Source: Patiria pectinifera
Taxonomy: Eukaryota > Echinodermata > Asteroidea > Valvatida > Asterinidae
Assembly (NCBI GenBank): GCA_029964075.1
Contig: CM057146.1
Location: 6,963,501-7,027,500 of the forward strand
Direction of reading: 5' to 3'
Length of the DNA stretch: 64,000 nt
The notes under the pieces were generated by a model. That model did not search any database and had not been told where the DNA came from. It worked only from the letters and a program-made list of their open reading frames with translations. Numbering within the stretch: the first letter of the stretch is position 1; every line of letters starts with the position of its first letter. Shown here one piece after another: positions 1 through 12,108 of this stretch. The translations under genes were made by a program, and so were the position numbers.

Positions 1-32
1 GCGCAATGAGAACTGCAACGTCAAACGCTCAG

Positions 33-557
33 TTTCATGTCCCGCAGGACCCATAGAGCTATATTACATTACTAGAGCGCTAACTCCTCATTCTTGATCG
101 TTGGAGAAGCTTTGAAGCCGTTCTGGGCACAGACATTTGGAATTCATGTGCGTGTTTATAGAACAACATGAAATTAGATGGATTGAATTTTGAAAGTGTA
201 GTCTAAATGTAACGCGCAAGTAGAGCATACGCAAACAACTTAAGCACGTCACTACGGTTTAAAAAAAAGGTCACAGTGAATCATCTGCAGTGGATACGCA
301 CACGCGTTGCACTGTTTGCGCAGAGCAAAATAACACGCTCATTTGCTGATCGTGCGTTTCGGTTTTGGGCATATCGGCTTTGATAATGCACCTGTATAGA
401 ATATATATGCAGATATGCAAATAGCCGTACAAAAGCCGTACAAAATTTCAAGTTTTCCATAGTGTGTACAAACATTGGATGCGCCCAGCAGGCATCACTT
501 TGTACACGAGTCGGCGCTCTAGTAATTTAATATAGCTCTATGGGCAGGACATAAAAA
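33..557. mobile_element. Non-autonomous TIR element, about 525 bp, in an RBBP6 intron
   Basis: Positions 34-80 are repeated in inverted form at 513-555. The shared core reads CATAGAGCTATATTA followed by ACTAGAGCGC, with one 4-base gap near the outer end. The interior has no convincing coding sequence. The arrangement fits a small DNA transposon without transposase. I could not identify a clear target-site duplication, so the superfamily is open. Confidence 0.6.
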
Positions 558-656
558 CCTTCAGTTATCAAAGGTTACATTGCAGTGATTTCATTTATTT
601 CTCGGGCAATATGTTCCAACCATTTGTCCTTTTGAGTTATTGGCACGATATAACAA

Positions 657-799
657 CACAATTGTTGACTGCTGTGATGTGGGTTATGCCGCTTTTAATC
701 CCCCGGGGTGCATAGCACCCTCGGTTTTGCCTTGGGTGCTATGCACCCCTCAGGTGTTAAAAACGTCATATTCCACATTACAGCAGTCAACAATTGTTA
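657..799. mobile_element. Near-perfect palindromic MITE, about 143 bp
   Basis: The left arm (about 661-723) and right arm (about 734-797) are reverse complements: CAATTGTTGACTGCTGT begins the left arm and its complement ends the right arm. The centre is a second stretch of GGGTGCATAGCACCC-type dyad. The whole sequence would fold into one long hairpin. It lies in the intron upstream of the first RBBP6 exon seen here. Confidence 0.7.
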
Positions 800-1067
800 A
801 ATATTTAACTACAGGTACCCGTTTTTACTTGAGGGCAGAGAGAGGCAAGCAGGGCGAAGTGCCTTGCCCAAGGGCACATAAGTCATAAAGCCCTAACCCA
901 TAGGACACGGTCGACTGTATCAAACTAATACAATGTAGTAACAAATGCTTTGAAAAAGTAAGAAACATGGAAGAATCTGTGAAGTACTAAAAAACGATGC
1001 CATATTTGAATCCTTAACTAGACGCATATATAACAGCCAATTTCTGACTTATCTTTACCGTCAACAG

Positions 1068-1156
1068 ACATCAGACCTTGCCAATGCAAATGCCTCGGAA
1101 GATGACAAAATCCGGGCCGCTTTGTTCCAATCAAGTCACGAGTACGACCCCTCCAA
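1068..1156 (+). CDS. RBBP6: RBBP6 exon: DWNN-to-zinc-knuckle linker
   Basis: It starts after a CAACAG acceptor and stops before GTAAGT. The translation runs from TSDLANANASEDDKI to SSHEYDPS, matching the conserved linker with 'DLAEANASEEDKI' and 'HEYDP' in vertebrate RBBP6. The exon is 89 bases and splits a Lys codon with the next exon. Confidence 0.9.
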
Positions 1157-4100
1157 GTAAGTATATAAGAATTACGTTCAACTGCTCAAGAAGATAATGT
1201 CTGAACGAAATGCTCTTTTTACAAACCAAACACGAATCTACCTGAGAATTGTTCAGCTTGACAAAAAAATAGTACAAGTGCAAATCCTAGGCTATGTTCA
1301 CTAGCTTTTGTGAAGTATAAGTTTTTTTGCCCCCCCCAAAAAATCACCATGTAGATGGATATTTCTTTATGGTTGTCTACAGGTAGTAAACGTGTACATC
1401 CCAAAGGTAGATTTAGAGTGTTCCTCACATGAATATTAATTATTAACCTGTTGAAGATAGGTCATCGACATTGTATTAATCAAGTCATCACGAGCCAATC
1501 ACAAGGCTTCGCAGCCTTAAGTCAAACGGGATGCTGTTCAAACAAACGAGTTCATGCACTTTTTATGTGTGGTCCAACTTGCTCTTTTTACTTGTGACCT
1601 GATTTGTGATTTGACGTATTTTTTTTTTACATTTTTTCCTCTAGATATGAGCGGTATGGTGGAAGGTACGGTGGTGGTGGTAATATCCGTCCTGGACAGA
1701 CTTACACCTGTCACAGGTGTTTAAAACCGGGACACTTCATTCGTGACTGTCCGCAAAGAGGACCGGTAAGCCTGAAAATATTATTCATCTACACAGGCAT
1801 GCAACTTTTCCTCAGATCAGCTGATTTACTCGTTTTTTACTTCTCATGAATGCCATTACAAGTTGAAAAACACTGTACAAAGTCTGTATGGTTTGGAGTT
1901 TCCTCATTTTTTTCTCTAAATTCCCAGTTACTGCCCTATATTGCCACTGCAACATCGCATCATTTATGTGGTTCATTATCAATTAACAACGTGTGTTTGT
2001 CTTCCTCGCCCCCTTGAAACAGGAACAAGTTCGGCCTTCCTACAACCAATACCGCTATCCCAGGGTCAGCGCAGGAATACCCCGAGAGTTCATGACCACC
2101 GTCAACGACCCATCGATTAAAGGAGCCAAGCTCACCAGCTCGGGCCACTATGCCGTGCCTACCATAGACCAGTAAGTGGCTCTCCCCTCACTTGTAAGGA
2201 AAATTGGACTGTCTGTTAACCTCCTACTGAGTCCTGGAACCTCTTGCTTTAAGAGAATTCCACGAACGTTGGCTTATTTTTGTTCTGATTATCCCAGCTT
2301 TTCCTTTCAATCGGTAAAAGGCTCACCAGAGGAGCTCAAATTCATGTTATATAAGTGACCTTAAGGGTTTATGTGTACTAGGAGTTTAAAATACATTTGT
2401 TCAATTCAATTCAAGGGTTTTATTATCAATTCGTCGCAGCCCAAAGGCAGAATTGTGAATGATTTACAATAAAAAATTTTAAGTACAAATGTAACAAAAA
2501 ATTTGAGTTACTTCATACAAAAAAATGAATCGTCATAACAAATTAATAGCTATTTGTACAGTTTGTGAACCTTGGCCGTGTCTTCCCTAGGAATCACAAT
2601 GACAAGAGTCAGAGTCAGTTCTTTATTGTGTGTGACACACAGAATGTATCTGCTCAAATTGTATAGACTCTGTGCACAATTATCCCTTGAGTGGTGATGA
2701 ATGGAGAAAGATTAAGCCTCCTACTACTATTTAAGCAGTCACAGACAGTCAAAATTCACTTCCACTTCCCCTGCTATACTTTTAACAAACGCTAGTCACC
2801 AGCAGTCAGATCATATGTCAAGCAAGCACTGTGTCTAGTCAAAGTTTGTCAACAGGCAAGGCAGGCAAGTTGTGGTCACAGCTGTTTTATCACTCACCGG
2901 GAGTCAAAGCATAGCTGTATCAAGTTACTTAAGCAGTCCAAGGCAGTCAGTCCTGCTTTATGTGGGCTGGGAATTCTTAAGGGTTGAAAACAGTCACTTG
3001 ATTAATTTTGACTGCAAGGACAACTTGCCGCAGAATGTATGTTTGCATAGGAGGGTTAAAGAATGTTATGTGCACCGTGTTCTTAAAATACTGGGTTTTG
3101 AGATGATGCCACACAGCACAGCAGTAGATCTCCACAGAGTCCATACAGAAACACACACATAAACACCACATCTTGTGCAAATACATGACCTGCATCCTAA
3201 ACAATGTTGTACCTTATTCCTCACAGCAATGCCTACCAGACCATCAAGAAGGAGAAGCACCCGTTCCTGAAGAGCAACTCGCCCGAACCCGAGGAGGAGA
3301 AGATTGAGATCCCGGCCCAGCTTCTGTGTCCGCTGTGCAAAAATCTCATGACGGACTCGGTGCTCATCCCATGCTGCGGCAACAGCTTCTGCGATGAGTG
3401 TGAGTAGCTCATCCATGAGAACGAGTTTTCAAAACTCGTAACATTTTCAGATGTTTGGCATAGGATACCGGTTGTCCCTGGTTGAAATGGCAAAGGAAAT
3501 GGCTTAGGGTTTCTTTTGGGGGGGAAGGTTACATGCATGCTGAAAAAAATGATGCATCGCACCACCAGATTTTTACTTGCACCTGTATATACAGCACTGT
3601 ACCTGAGTACAAATTCCTGTTGTCTTTAGACAATGCATGCGCCCAACGCAGTGCGTTTATCTTCAACATATGAAGGTAGCACTAAGAAGGAAGAAGAAGA
3701 AGAAGATTGATGAACAAAAATTAATAATAGTAATCATGGAAAGGCGAGCATGATAAGAACCAGTGTTGTTTACATGTTTGCAATGTCTGTGGAAATTAGC
3801 AAAGTGTTTACCCAAAAAAATTGTGAAATTTCTGCTCATAAGACAGAATTTGCATCGGGTGATGTAAATTCAGTGTTATGCTTTGCCCCTCACCAACTGT
3901 TTCTGCATCGGTGAAGGGCAAAACCTTATTTTGAATAAATATGTCTGCTTTATTCGTCCGATTGGCCCAAAGTGCATTAATCAGCAGTATGCGACATTAA
4001 AGAAAGAGCAAACTGTGAACGACTCTAAATTGGCCACTAAAAACTGATTGTGATTGAATTCCCTCATTCTGCAGGCATCAGAGATTATCTCCTTGAGACG

Positions 4101-7100
4101 GACGACCACCAGTGCCCAATATGCGAGGAAACGGACGTCTCCCCAAACTCACTCTGCCCAAACAAAGTGCTCCGTCAGGTGTGTAGACAATGTCAACAGA
4201 TCCTACAACCAAAGCGATTTTTTTTCATTTTCATTAATGTAATTTATGTAGTCCTTTTCAAAAACATTAGCAGACTGAGACCAGTTTTGTCAAACCCAGA
4301 TTTCCTTCAGACTTCTCTTTGAGAGACTTTTGAATTCAACAGAATCTAACAACCAGAAAAGTTTCAAGCCTGCTGAATTCGACGAAATTGGAGCAGGTAG
4401 CAAAACATTATTCCAACCCAACTGGTGGATATTGTTGGATTCAGCAGGGTTCAGTAATAATAGAATTCTCTGCTAATGAAATTTACAGTGAACAGGAATA
4501 AGACACAAATGCAGACATTGGGTCCAGTTTGTGATCAAATAAAAAATACAAATACGCTTAGAACCTGTCACAACCAACGTATGCGAACAAGGCATATTTG
4601 GACTTGTACTTGTAAATCAACGTTATCTGTGCACATCAAATTTCTGGGAAGAGCATCATTTTCATGGAATTTGCCACTCCTAAAAGGCCCATGCATGATT
4701 GGCAGGGGTTTTAATAATAAACAAGACCCCGACATCCCTACTCATGAATCAAAACAAAAAAAAGAGCGCTTCTTTTTTGTTTGTCTTACAGACTGCATTG
4801 GACTTTCAACACGAGACTGGCTTCACCAAGAAGATAGTGCCCAGGCAGGCCAGGCCCAGGCCCCCTCCCGCGGCGCCCGCCCAGCCGACTCCAGCTCCAA
4901 CACCAGCTCCGACACCAGCACCTCCCGTGACAAAGACAACCACGTCCCATGCCCAGCCCTCCCAATCCTCAACATCTACAACGGCAACATCAGTGACCAG
5001 CAGGCCCGATCAGGTACAAAACAAAACAAAAATTCAATTTAGAAACAAAGTCATGTTCACAGGATTGTTTTTCCCGACTTCAAATTTCTGATGTAAAGCT
5101 TTTGATATTAGGTTAGCCCAAACAAATATATAATTGTGGGGCAAGGTATATTCCTAGTTCCTCATCAGGTCTTTCATTTTGTTTGTATCCCACGTAGACA
5201 ACTCATCAGGTCCCAGTCCTCAATGTCAACAAGGACAGGAGGACGTATGAGCCGAGGTATATCCATCGCCCCAGTGCTCCCAGACCAGACTACCAGCCCA
5301 GGCACCAAATGGACCAGCAGGGGCCCAGATACCCTGGGGACAATCGTGGGGGACCCCCTCCTGGACCCAGATACCAAGGCCCACCCAGATACCAAGGACC
5401 TCCTACAAGTCACCAAGGCCCACCTCGTGGACCCCCACCCAACTTCGGACCTCCAGGCCCACCATCACATGGACCCCCACCTCAACAAGCTCACCAATAT
5501 CAAGGCCCATCACCAAGAGGCCCTCCTCCAGGACTCCGACCTCCACAGCAGCTGCCCAACCAGGGACCTCCACCACTGAGACCCCCATACCAAGGTCCCC
5601 CTCATCAAGGACCTCCACCCAGGGGTCCTCCACCACAGCAAGGCCCGCCACCTCCTGGACCCCCCTACCAAGGTCCACCTCACCAGGAACCCCCCTACCA
5701 AGGACCTCCTCAGAGTCGTCCCCCGCCTCAGCTTCAAGGACAGCCACCGATTAGTCATCAAGGTCCATCACCTCAAGGATCTCGGCCACCCCTTGGCCCA
5801 CCACCTGGACTGACGTCTCAACCAAACTACCCAAGGCCCCCTCCACATCTGCCTCCTCCTAGAGGCCCCCCTCCACCTGTCCAGCATCCTCCAACAAACC
5901 ACGGACCCCCACCTAGAGGTCCCCCACCACCAAACATGAACGCACCTCCCCATCACCTGAATGGACCGCCGGTGGGTGGCCCGCCACCTGCTAGACCACC
6001 AGTGCCACATCCTCTTCAAGGAGCTCCTTTTATTGTTCCTGGACCGACTGGCACACCACCTGCAGTCCCAGGACCACCACCTATACCTGCTGGTCCTGTA
6101 AGCAGACCCCTGACTGAGAAAGAATTTTATGAGGAGAAAGAGAGACTGATGTAAGTATTTTAGTCTTGGCAACATTATTAAGTCAGTATACATGTACATT
6201 TATATCTGCTTAAGCTTGTCAATTTGCATCCAAGCAATTTCAACCTTTTTTTCCAAAGAAAATTCCCAATTTTTTATTTACCAGAATTGTACAAGAAAAT
6301 GTAAATCTTGTGTACGCAGGCTTGCCAAGTCACATCAGGGTAAATTGGCCATTGGCTATATTGGAAGAAATTTAAACAGCCCCCAAAACCTTTTTTGCCT
6401 GGAGATGTTTTCATCTGTAAATTAAATTAGTTCTTTGTTACTTTTCTTTTCAACAGACAAGCTGAGCACAGGGAAGTGGTACCCAAGAAATTGGACCCCA
6501 TGGACGAGTTTGCTAACCACCTGAAGGAGTACCAGCGCGACCAAAAGCTGCAACATGCATCCTCCCGGTCCCGCAGTAGGTCTTCCGGCTCTAGCGGCAG
6601 CTCCTGGTCCAGCTCATTGGGCTCCTCTTCCAGATCATCCTCACGCACCAGCTCACGGAGCCGGACCCGAACCCGGACTCGTTCTAGATCCAGATCTAGG
6701 ACAAAGGCCAAGCGGCGATCCAGGTCACGGTCAAGGTCGAGGTCAAGGTCACGACATAAAACCTCCCGGCGAAGGTCCCGTTCCCGGTCCAGGGAGAATC
6801 GTAGGCCCCCATTGCGAAGATCCCGTTCTCCACGTCGTAGGGATCACTCTCCACACCAGTCACGCTCCCCTATCAGGAGGCGTCGGTCGCGATCCCGCTC
6901 TTATCCCAGGATTCGGGCACCTCTCAGACCAAGACCATTTTTGCGGAGATCCAGATCTCGATCGCCTCCTCGCGCCTACTACCCAGCTCCAAGATCACCT
7001 CGGTACAGAGATCACTCGCCTTATGCACGCTATGAACCTCGTTACGATCAGAGATATGAGCCTCCCCCACCTCCAGCAATGCATCCTTACCCACCACCCC

Positions 7101-9997
7101 TCATGCTTCCCCCGCATCCTGGTGACCCCTATCCGCCTCGTTATCCAGAAGAAAGGTTTCCAAGATTTGAGCAGCCCTATGGCCCAGAATTTGATGCAAG
7201 GCCTGACTTCAGACCCGAATACCGGGCTGAATTCAGACCCGATATTGGTCCAAGACCAGAAATGAGACCGGACATCAGACCGGACATTAGGGAACCTGGC
7301 TATCCCCCTGAGCATGACGAACAATACAACATGTACAGAAACCAGTATCCCAATGAATACCCTGACAGGCCCCCTCTTACCCCTGTGGAACCTCAAGATG
7401 AACCATTTGATAGAGAAGTGTGGAACCATCCCAATCGTTCCCCTTTCAGAGAGACCGAGGACAGACACAACCGATCCAGTCGAGACCGAGATAGGCACAG
7501 GAGAAGTGACAGAACGAGGTCAAGGGATAAAGATGTCCGGGACAAGGACAGGAACAAAGAGAATGTTGAGAAACGAAAGAGCTCAGAGAAGGACCGAAGC
7601 CGGGAAAGGAGTAGGGACAGAGACAGAGGTGAACAGGACAGGGCAGAGGAGAGAGACGTCAAGGAAAAATCTAAAGACAGGGAAAAAGAAAAGGAAAAAA
7701 ATAAAAGTAAAGACAAGGATAAGGGACGAGAGCGAAAACATTCAACCTCTAAACACAAACATAAGCACAAGCACAAGGAGGACAAATCAGAAACCTCCAA
7801 GACACAAGACAAAAAAGATATCAAGGACGAGAAAGGTGGTGGTGAAAACCCTGAAGAGGCTAAAGAGAATGCCGACTCTGTCAAAAAAGCAAAATCTCCC
7901 AAGCACAAGAAAACCAAGAAGAGCAAAAAATCGGAATCGGACTCGCAGAATGTGGCAGGGGACGGTGAAGGGGCCAAGACCACAAAGGAGAAGAAGAGCA
8001 AAGACAAGGAGGAGAAGAAGAAAAAGAAACGCAAGCTTGCCTCCAGATCTGAAACCGTTGCCGAGCAAACATCTACCTCAGAGGAATCCAAGCCAAAGAA
8101 GGCCAAGCTGGACGGTGACGGTGAGCAAATCAAAGCACCCAAGAAATCCAAGAAGGAAGGCAAAAAGAGCAAGAGGACCAAGACAGCAAAGACTACAGAC
8201 AAAGATGTGCAATCGGGACTGGAAGAGTCCAACAAGCCAGCCATTATTGCCAATTACTCCAGCACCAGCTCCACTGGTGGGAGTCCTCTCCATTCAGGGA
8301 CAAGCAACTTAAATGACCATCTTGTTAAGCGGGAGATCGAAGAAGAACCTGTCGAAGACCAACGTCGTGTTATCCAGGTACACAGAACCTCAGCTGACCA
8401 GGCTGAAACTTCAGAGGAAATCAAAGCAGAACTCCTCACCCCCGTCATCTCGCAAGAGTCAGTCAAAGTCAAGGATGAGCCCATCAAAGTCAAAGATGAG
8501 CCCATCAAAGTCAAAGATGAGCCCATCAAAGTCAAAGATGAGCCCGTCAAAGTCAAAGAAGAGCCTGTCAAAGAGGAACCCATGGAGACAGAGTCTGTTG
8601 ATACTACCGTGGCAAAGATAAAAACCGAGACACTAAGTCCTCAGAAGGGCCAAGACACCATCCAAGATGCCGAAAGTAAGGTTGACACCACTCCTAAACT
8701 GGAAAGGAGTATGAGCGTGCAATCAGAGAGCGCCAACAGCGAGTTGATAACTGTTGCAGTACCTGTATCGCGTTGGGATAAGGACGAGTACGAGTCTGAA
8801 CCCTCACCTGGACCCTCTGCCGCACCATCCCCAAAGACTCTGCTCAACATGGAGCACAGTGAAGAGAACTTCGAGCCAGATTACGAAGAGGAGCTTGAAG
8901 TCGACAAGGAAGATGCGAAAACCAACATCAGTGACAAGAAATCGGAAAGCTTGTCTGAGGACAGGAAAGCTCCCCCAAAAGAGAGAAGATCCAGCTCAAG
9001 CAAAGACAGAAAAAGCAGAAGTCCTGAAAAGAAGAAAGAGAAGGACAACAGAGCAAGTCCACCAAGGAAAAGAAAGATCAGCCCTATAAGAGCACCAAGC
9101 CCTAAAGTAAAGGAGAGAAAGCACAGTCCTGCACCAGACAGGAAAAAGAGTCCATCGAGAGAACGGAAGAAGAGTCCAATAAGAGAACGAAAGAAGAGTC
9201 CAATAAGAGAACGAAAGAAGAGTCCTATAAGAGAACGGAACAGCAGCCCAGGCAGAGACAGCCGCATCAGCCCAGCCAGGGACAAACGACGGTCGCCCGC
9301 CAGAACAAATAGACCTTCAAGTCCCTCGAGAACAAGAAGGCCCAGTCCCGGCCGGATTGTCCAGGGCCGAGATAGAAGTCCCACCCATCGAGAGAGAAGA
9401 GCAAGTCCGGTCAGAGAAAGACGACAAATCAGCCCTATCCGAGAGCGAAGGCCCAGTCCCGGGAGAGGAAGACATGCCAGCCCCATCCGAGACAGACGCC
9501 ACAGCCCTGCTCGAGAGAGAAGACGCAGCCCAGCAAGAGAGACACACAGCAGGGACAGACGGATCGTCAGCCCCAGGCGAGAACGAGTCCGGAGTCCCGT
9601 CAGAGATCGGAGGGGTAGCCCCGTCCGGGAGCGGCACACCAGCCCGCCCAGGGAGAGGAAACCGAGCCCCGAGCGGCGACAGAGAAGAGTCAGTCCTGCC
9701 AAGGAGAAGCTGGAGTCCAGGAAGCGCAAGAGCCCCAGTCGCAGCACCAGCCCCAGCAGCAGCAGTAGCAGCAGTGAGGAAGAGGAGGAAGATGAGACCA
9801 GCAGCAGTTCCAGTGAGGAGAGCAGCCCCAGCCGCAGCCCCAGCAAGGAGAGGAGCTCCAAGAAGAAACGCAGCAAGCGACACCACAAGAAACATCATAA
9901 GAAGCACAAGAAGACCAGCAAGAAGGTTAAGAAGAACACCTCCCACAAGCACAAACACAAGAAGGCCAAAAAGAAGAAGAGTAGGCACAAGGACTAA
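1068..9997 (+). CDS. RBBP6: RBBP6 E3 ubiquitin ligase, partial (5' exons lie before the window)
   Basis: Eight exons join in frame: 1068-1156, 1645-1765, 2023-2171, 3227-3399, 4075-4178, 4792-5013, 5198-6150 and 6457-9997. They encode 1783 residues and a TAA stop, with GT-AG sites throughout. Numbering from the first codon here, a CCHC zinc knuckle is C52-C55-H60-C65 and a RING/U-box finger runs from C154 to C194. A proline/glutamine/glycine segment (about 290-600) follows, then RS repeats, charged coiled-coil-like stretches, a heptad repeat near 1273 and a Ser/Glu/Lys tail. This order is that of animal RBBP6, a nuclear ubiquitin ligase linked to mRNA 3' processing and p53/Rb control. The ubiquitin-like DWNN domain that normally opens the protein should lie upstream. 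Introns of 0.2 to 1.1 kb hold no other genes that I can see. Family assignment is firm; exact exon ends are read by eye. Confidence 0.95.
1645..1765 (+). CDS. RBBP6: RBBP6 exon: CCHC zinc knuckle
   Basis: It follows a TTTTTTCCTCTAG acceptor. It encodes a Gly/Tyr/Arg-rich lead and then CHRCLKPGHFIRDC, a complete C-x2-C-x4-H-x4-C knuckle of the kind that binds single-stranded RNA. It ends in phase 0 before GTAAGC. Confidence 0.92.
2023..2171 (+). CDS. RBBP6: RBBP6 exon: knuckle-to-RING linker
   Basis: The translation contains AGIPREFM, DPSIKGAKLT and YAVPTID, a block conserved in animal RBBP6 between the zinc knuckle and the RING finger. The exon is 149 bases and splits a His codon at the 3' end (donor GTAAGT). 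Confidence 0.9.
3227..3399 (+). CDS. RBBP6: RBBP6 exon: first half of the RING/U-box finger
   Basis: It encodes KKEKHPFLK, an acidic stretch, then LLCPLCKNLMTDSVLIPCCG and NSFCDEC. The cysteines match the first zinc-binding half of the RBBP6 RING, which folds like a U-box. A Cys codon is split by the following intron (donor GTGAGT). Confidence 0.92.
4075..4178 (+). CDS. RBBP6: RBBP6 exon: second half of the RING/U-box finger
   Basis: It completes the split Cys and encodes IRDYLLETDDHQCPICEETD then VSPNSLCPNKVLRQ. CPIC is the last cysteine pair and VSP...NK.LRQ is the conserved exit of the RBBP6 RING. The 3' end is phase 0. Confidence 0.92.
4792..5013 (+). CDS. RBBP6: RBBP6 exon: post-RING, Pro/Thr/Ser-rich
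   Basis: It begins with TALDFQHETGFTKKIV, matching the 'NFKNETGYTKR' motif after the RING in vertebrates, and passes into APTPAP repeats and a Ser/Thr-rich linker. The exon is 222 bases, phase 0 on both sides. Confidence 0.88.
5198..6150 (+). CDS. RBBP6: RBBP6 exon: proline-rich PQGPP repeat region
   Basis: It follows a CCCACGTAG acceptor. After NKDRRTYEPRY it is almost wholly made of short PYQGPPxxGPP-type repeats, about 250 residues, closing with LTEKEFYEEKERL. Such tracts bind SH3/WW domains or stay disordered; which applies here is not shown. The repeats explain large open frames on the other strand, which I do not accept as genes. Confidence 0.88.
6457..9997 (+). CDS. RBBP6: RBBP6 terminal exon: RS domain, SUMO-motif repeats, acidic/Lys tail
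   Basis: This single 3541-base exon encodes 1179 residues and the stop. In order it has KKLDPMDEF, an RS-rich block (6560-7000), a Pro/Tyr/Arg region with FRPE/IRPDI repeats, KD/RD/KE-rich charged blocks (7440-8200), five VKVKDEP-type heptads (8462-8566), an SP-rich region with a four-times repeated KKSP[I/S]RER octad (about 9146-9245), then a Ser/Glu run and a Lys/His-rich end. The low-complexity, phosphorylatable make-up is typical of splicing-speckle and 3'-processing proteins. Long antisense frames at 7393-8253 and 8881-9888 are by-products of this composition. Confidence 0.93.
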
Positions 9998-11238
9998 AGG
10001 CAGTGTGTACTCTGACCAGATTGTTAAGAGAGAATGCGAAATTCATCAGCAGAAACGTGAGGTTTACCTCAAGGTTTTATGAGGTTTTTCAGGGAACCTC
10101 GGGGTTCGACCTGGAGTAACCACTTGTTTGATTTTGCATTCTCACCTTAAATCTGGATAACCCCAAACAAAACAAATTTTCAAAGTGTGAAGTGAAGTTA
10201 AAAAAAAAGATGGCATTGCATGCTCCACTAAAAGTTCACTAAAAAATTGTAGAATTAGTTAGTAACTGGGGTGCAGAATCATGATTTGAAATACAGTTGT
10301 GTTAAAATACAGATTAAAGAAAGCTTGGATTTGTGACAATCCATATAGCCTATTTGTAAAACGCAATTAGAAAAAAAAATCCTATTTTCTTAGTGTCCTT
10401 TTAATGTCTCATCACAAAAAAGAGTGAAAACAATATAAAAACTCATTTATTTCTTTGCACACATGATAGGAATTCATTCAGAAAACTTTGTGAAAATCAC
10501 TTTGAGCAGAGCCAAGAGAAGAAACAGTATTGCAACGATACGGTGCTTATGTTTGTTTTTGCACATGCCATTTTCCGAACCCTAGCATATCTAAAGGCGC
10601 CCAAGAACTCATCAATATGAACAAATGAATCACAAACTTAAGAATTCCAAGTGAATCACAGCCACATATGCAGGCGCATTAGTTAGGGGCATGTAAAAAG
10701 ATGGGCGAAGAGAATTGGACTCTTTTTACAAACTTGATGTTAAAAAAAATGCTATGGCTGATGAACAGATTATTTTTACTTTATTATTGCTTTATTACTG
10801 CAGTTGGCACGTAAGTTTTTGTTTTGTTTATATTTTGTGGAAAGTGTATCCTCACGTTCAGAATGAACAGTATGTTGGCCTGAAAGTCTTGAGTGATAAT
10901 GCCTCACATTTTTTAAGATGCGTTGCTTGTAATTTTCAGGAAAATGCTTGCCATGAATATTTTGACATGTTTGCATGCAACTATAATTTCCTGATAATTT
11001 CTGCAACTGGATTTTGTTCAAAAGAAGACAGTTTCCTCATGTAAAAATGTGCAACCTAACACACAGAAGGAAAAAAAAAAGAATTATCATGGAAGCTATT
11101 TTCATCAACCAATTCAAGATATTGTCATACTTATAATTTATAACTCAAACTATTGGGCCCAATTTGGGGTTCATTAAAAAAAAAATTGCAAACAGCGGCC
11201 TTTTCCAGGGGTTTTGAATTAAGTTATACATGTATATC

Positions 11239-11482
11239 TAGGCCCGGATTATCCAATAGGCACAGCAGGCACGGTGCATAGGGCCTACGAAAAATTCAGG
11301 GGGCTACGAAAATGTTGAGGGCCTACGAAAATATCACAGTGTGGCCTAGCTTGCCATAAGTCACTTAGCACGGCTAAGCATCCACATCAAATCAACATCA
11401 ACATTGGTGCTGGTGTAAGGGGCGCAGTGGGGCCAACGGAACACTGGTGCCCGGGGCCTACTAAACACTTCATCCGGCCCTA
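11239..11482. mobile_element. hAT-like MITE, 244 bp, with 8-bp target duplication
   Basis: The ends are TAGGCCCGGAT and, inverted, TAGGGCCGGAT, close to the common metazoan hAT terminus CAGGGCCGGAT. It is flanked by TGTATATC (11231-11238) and TGTGTATC (11483-11490), an 8-base duplication with one mismatch, as hAT transposases make. It lies in the presumed RBBP6 3' UTR. Confidence 0.7.
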
Positions 11483-12102
11483 TGTGTATCCCATAAAGGC
11501 CAGAATTGTGTGGTTAGGAGAGCCATGAAATTTGAGCTCCGAACTGAAGTTGGGTTTTATAACACTTTATACAGGTATGTTCACTCACATTCGCACTCCT
11601 GAAATTACATTCTTACAACCCCTTGTTTAAATATTTAAAAAGAAATTGAAAAAAAAGAAGAAGTAGAGGAAAAAGCCAAAAGAAATGATTGGTTTTGATT
11701 GTTGTTGCTAAAAAAAAATCTGCTTTAGGTTTTTTTAAACCGAAAAAAAGTCGGTTTCATTTTGTTTTAATATTTTTTAACTTGGTTTTGTTTTGTGCAG
11801 GATTTGTTGGTTAAGGCAAGGTTGTGAATGATGACAAATTAGTTTTTGATAAAAAGGTCTACAGAAAAAGAAAAAAAAATCACCATTTCTGAATTTGATT
11901 TAACATTATGCATTCCTTTATCCTTAATTATGTTGTTGAAATTGAACTGTTCTCCACTTTGTGGAGGAGTAATAATAACAATCATGCAAAGCATGAAGTA
12001 CTATTATTTCACTTTGTTGTACTAAAAAAAGGTAATTATATTGTACCATAGAATATTTTGTTGTTATCTTGTACAAAGTATGAAGAAAAAAAGGAAATTG
12101 TG

Positions 12103-12108
12103 AATAAA
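12103..12108 (+). terminator. Poly(A) signal AATAAA, candidate RBBP6 end
   Basis: A canonical hexamer with a GT-rich region about 50 bases downstream; a second hexamer at 12170-12175 is an alternative. The assignment to RBBP6 is by position only. Confidence 0.45.

Noticed and set aside
6555..7265. 236-codon plus-strand frame overlapping RBBP6
   Set aside because: Alternative frame of the RS-coding repeat, Pro/Gly/His-rich by composition; no independent evidence.
7393..8253. 286-codon open frame on the minus strand
   Set aside because: It is antisense to the Lys/Glu/Asp-rich RBBP6 exon; its Ser/Leu/Phe-only composition is the complement of those codons.
7314..8312. 332-codon plus-strand frame overlapping RBBP6
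   Set aside because: Shifted frame through the charged region; Thr/Arg/Lys-rich shadow.
8881..9888. 335-codon open frame on the minus strand
   Set aside because: Antisense to the RS/SP repeats of RBBP6, made of LLRLGLL-type repeats with no domain.
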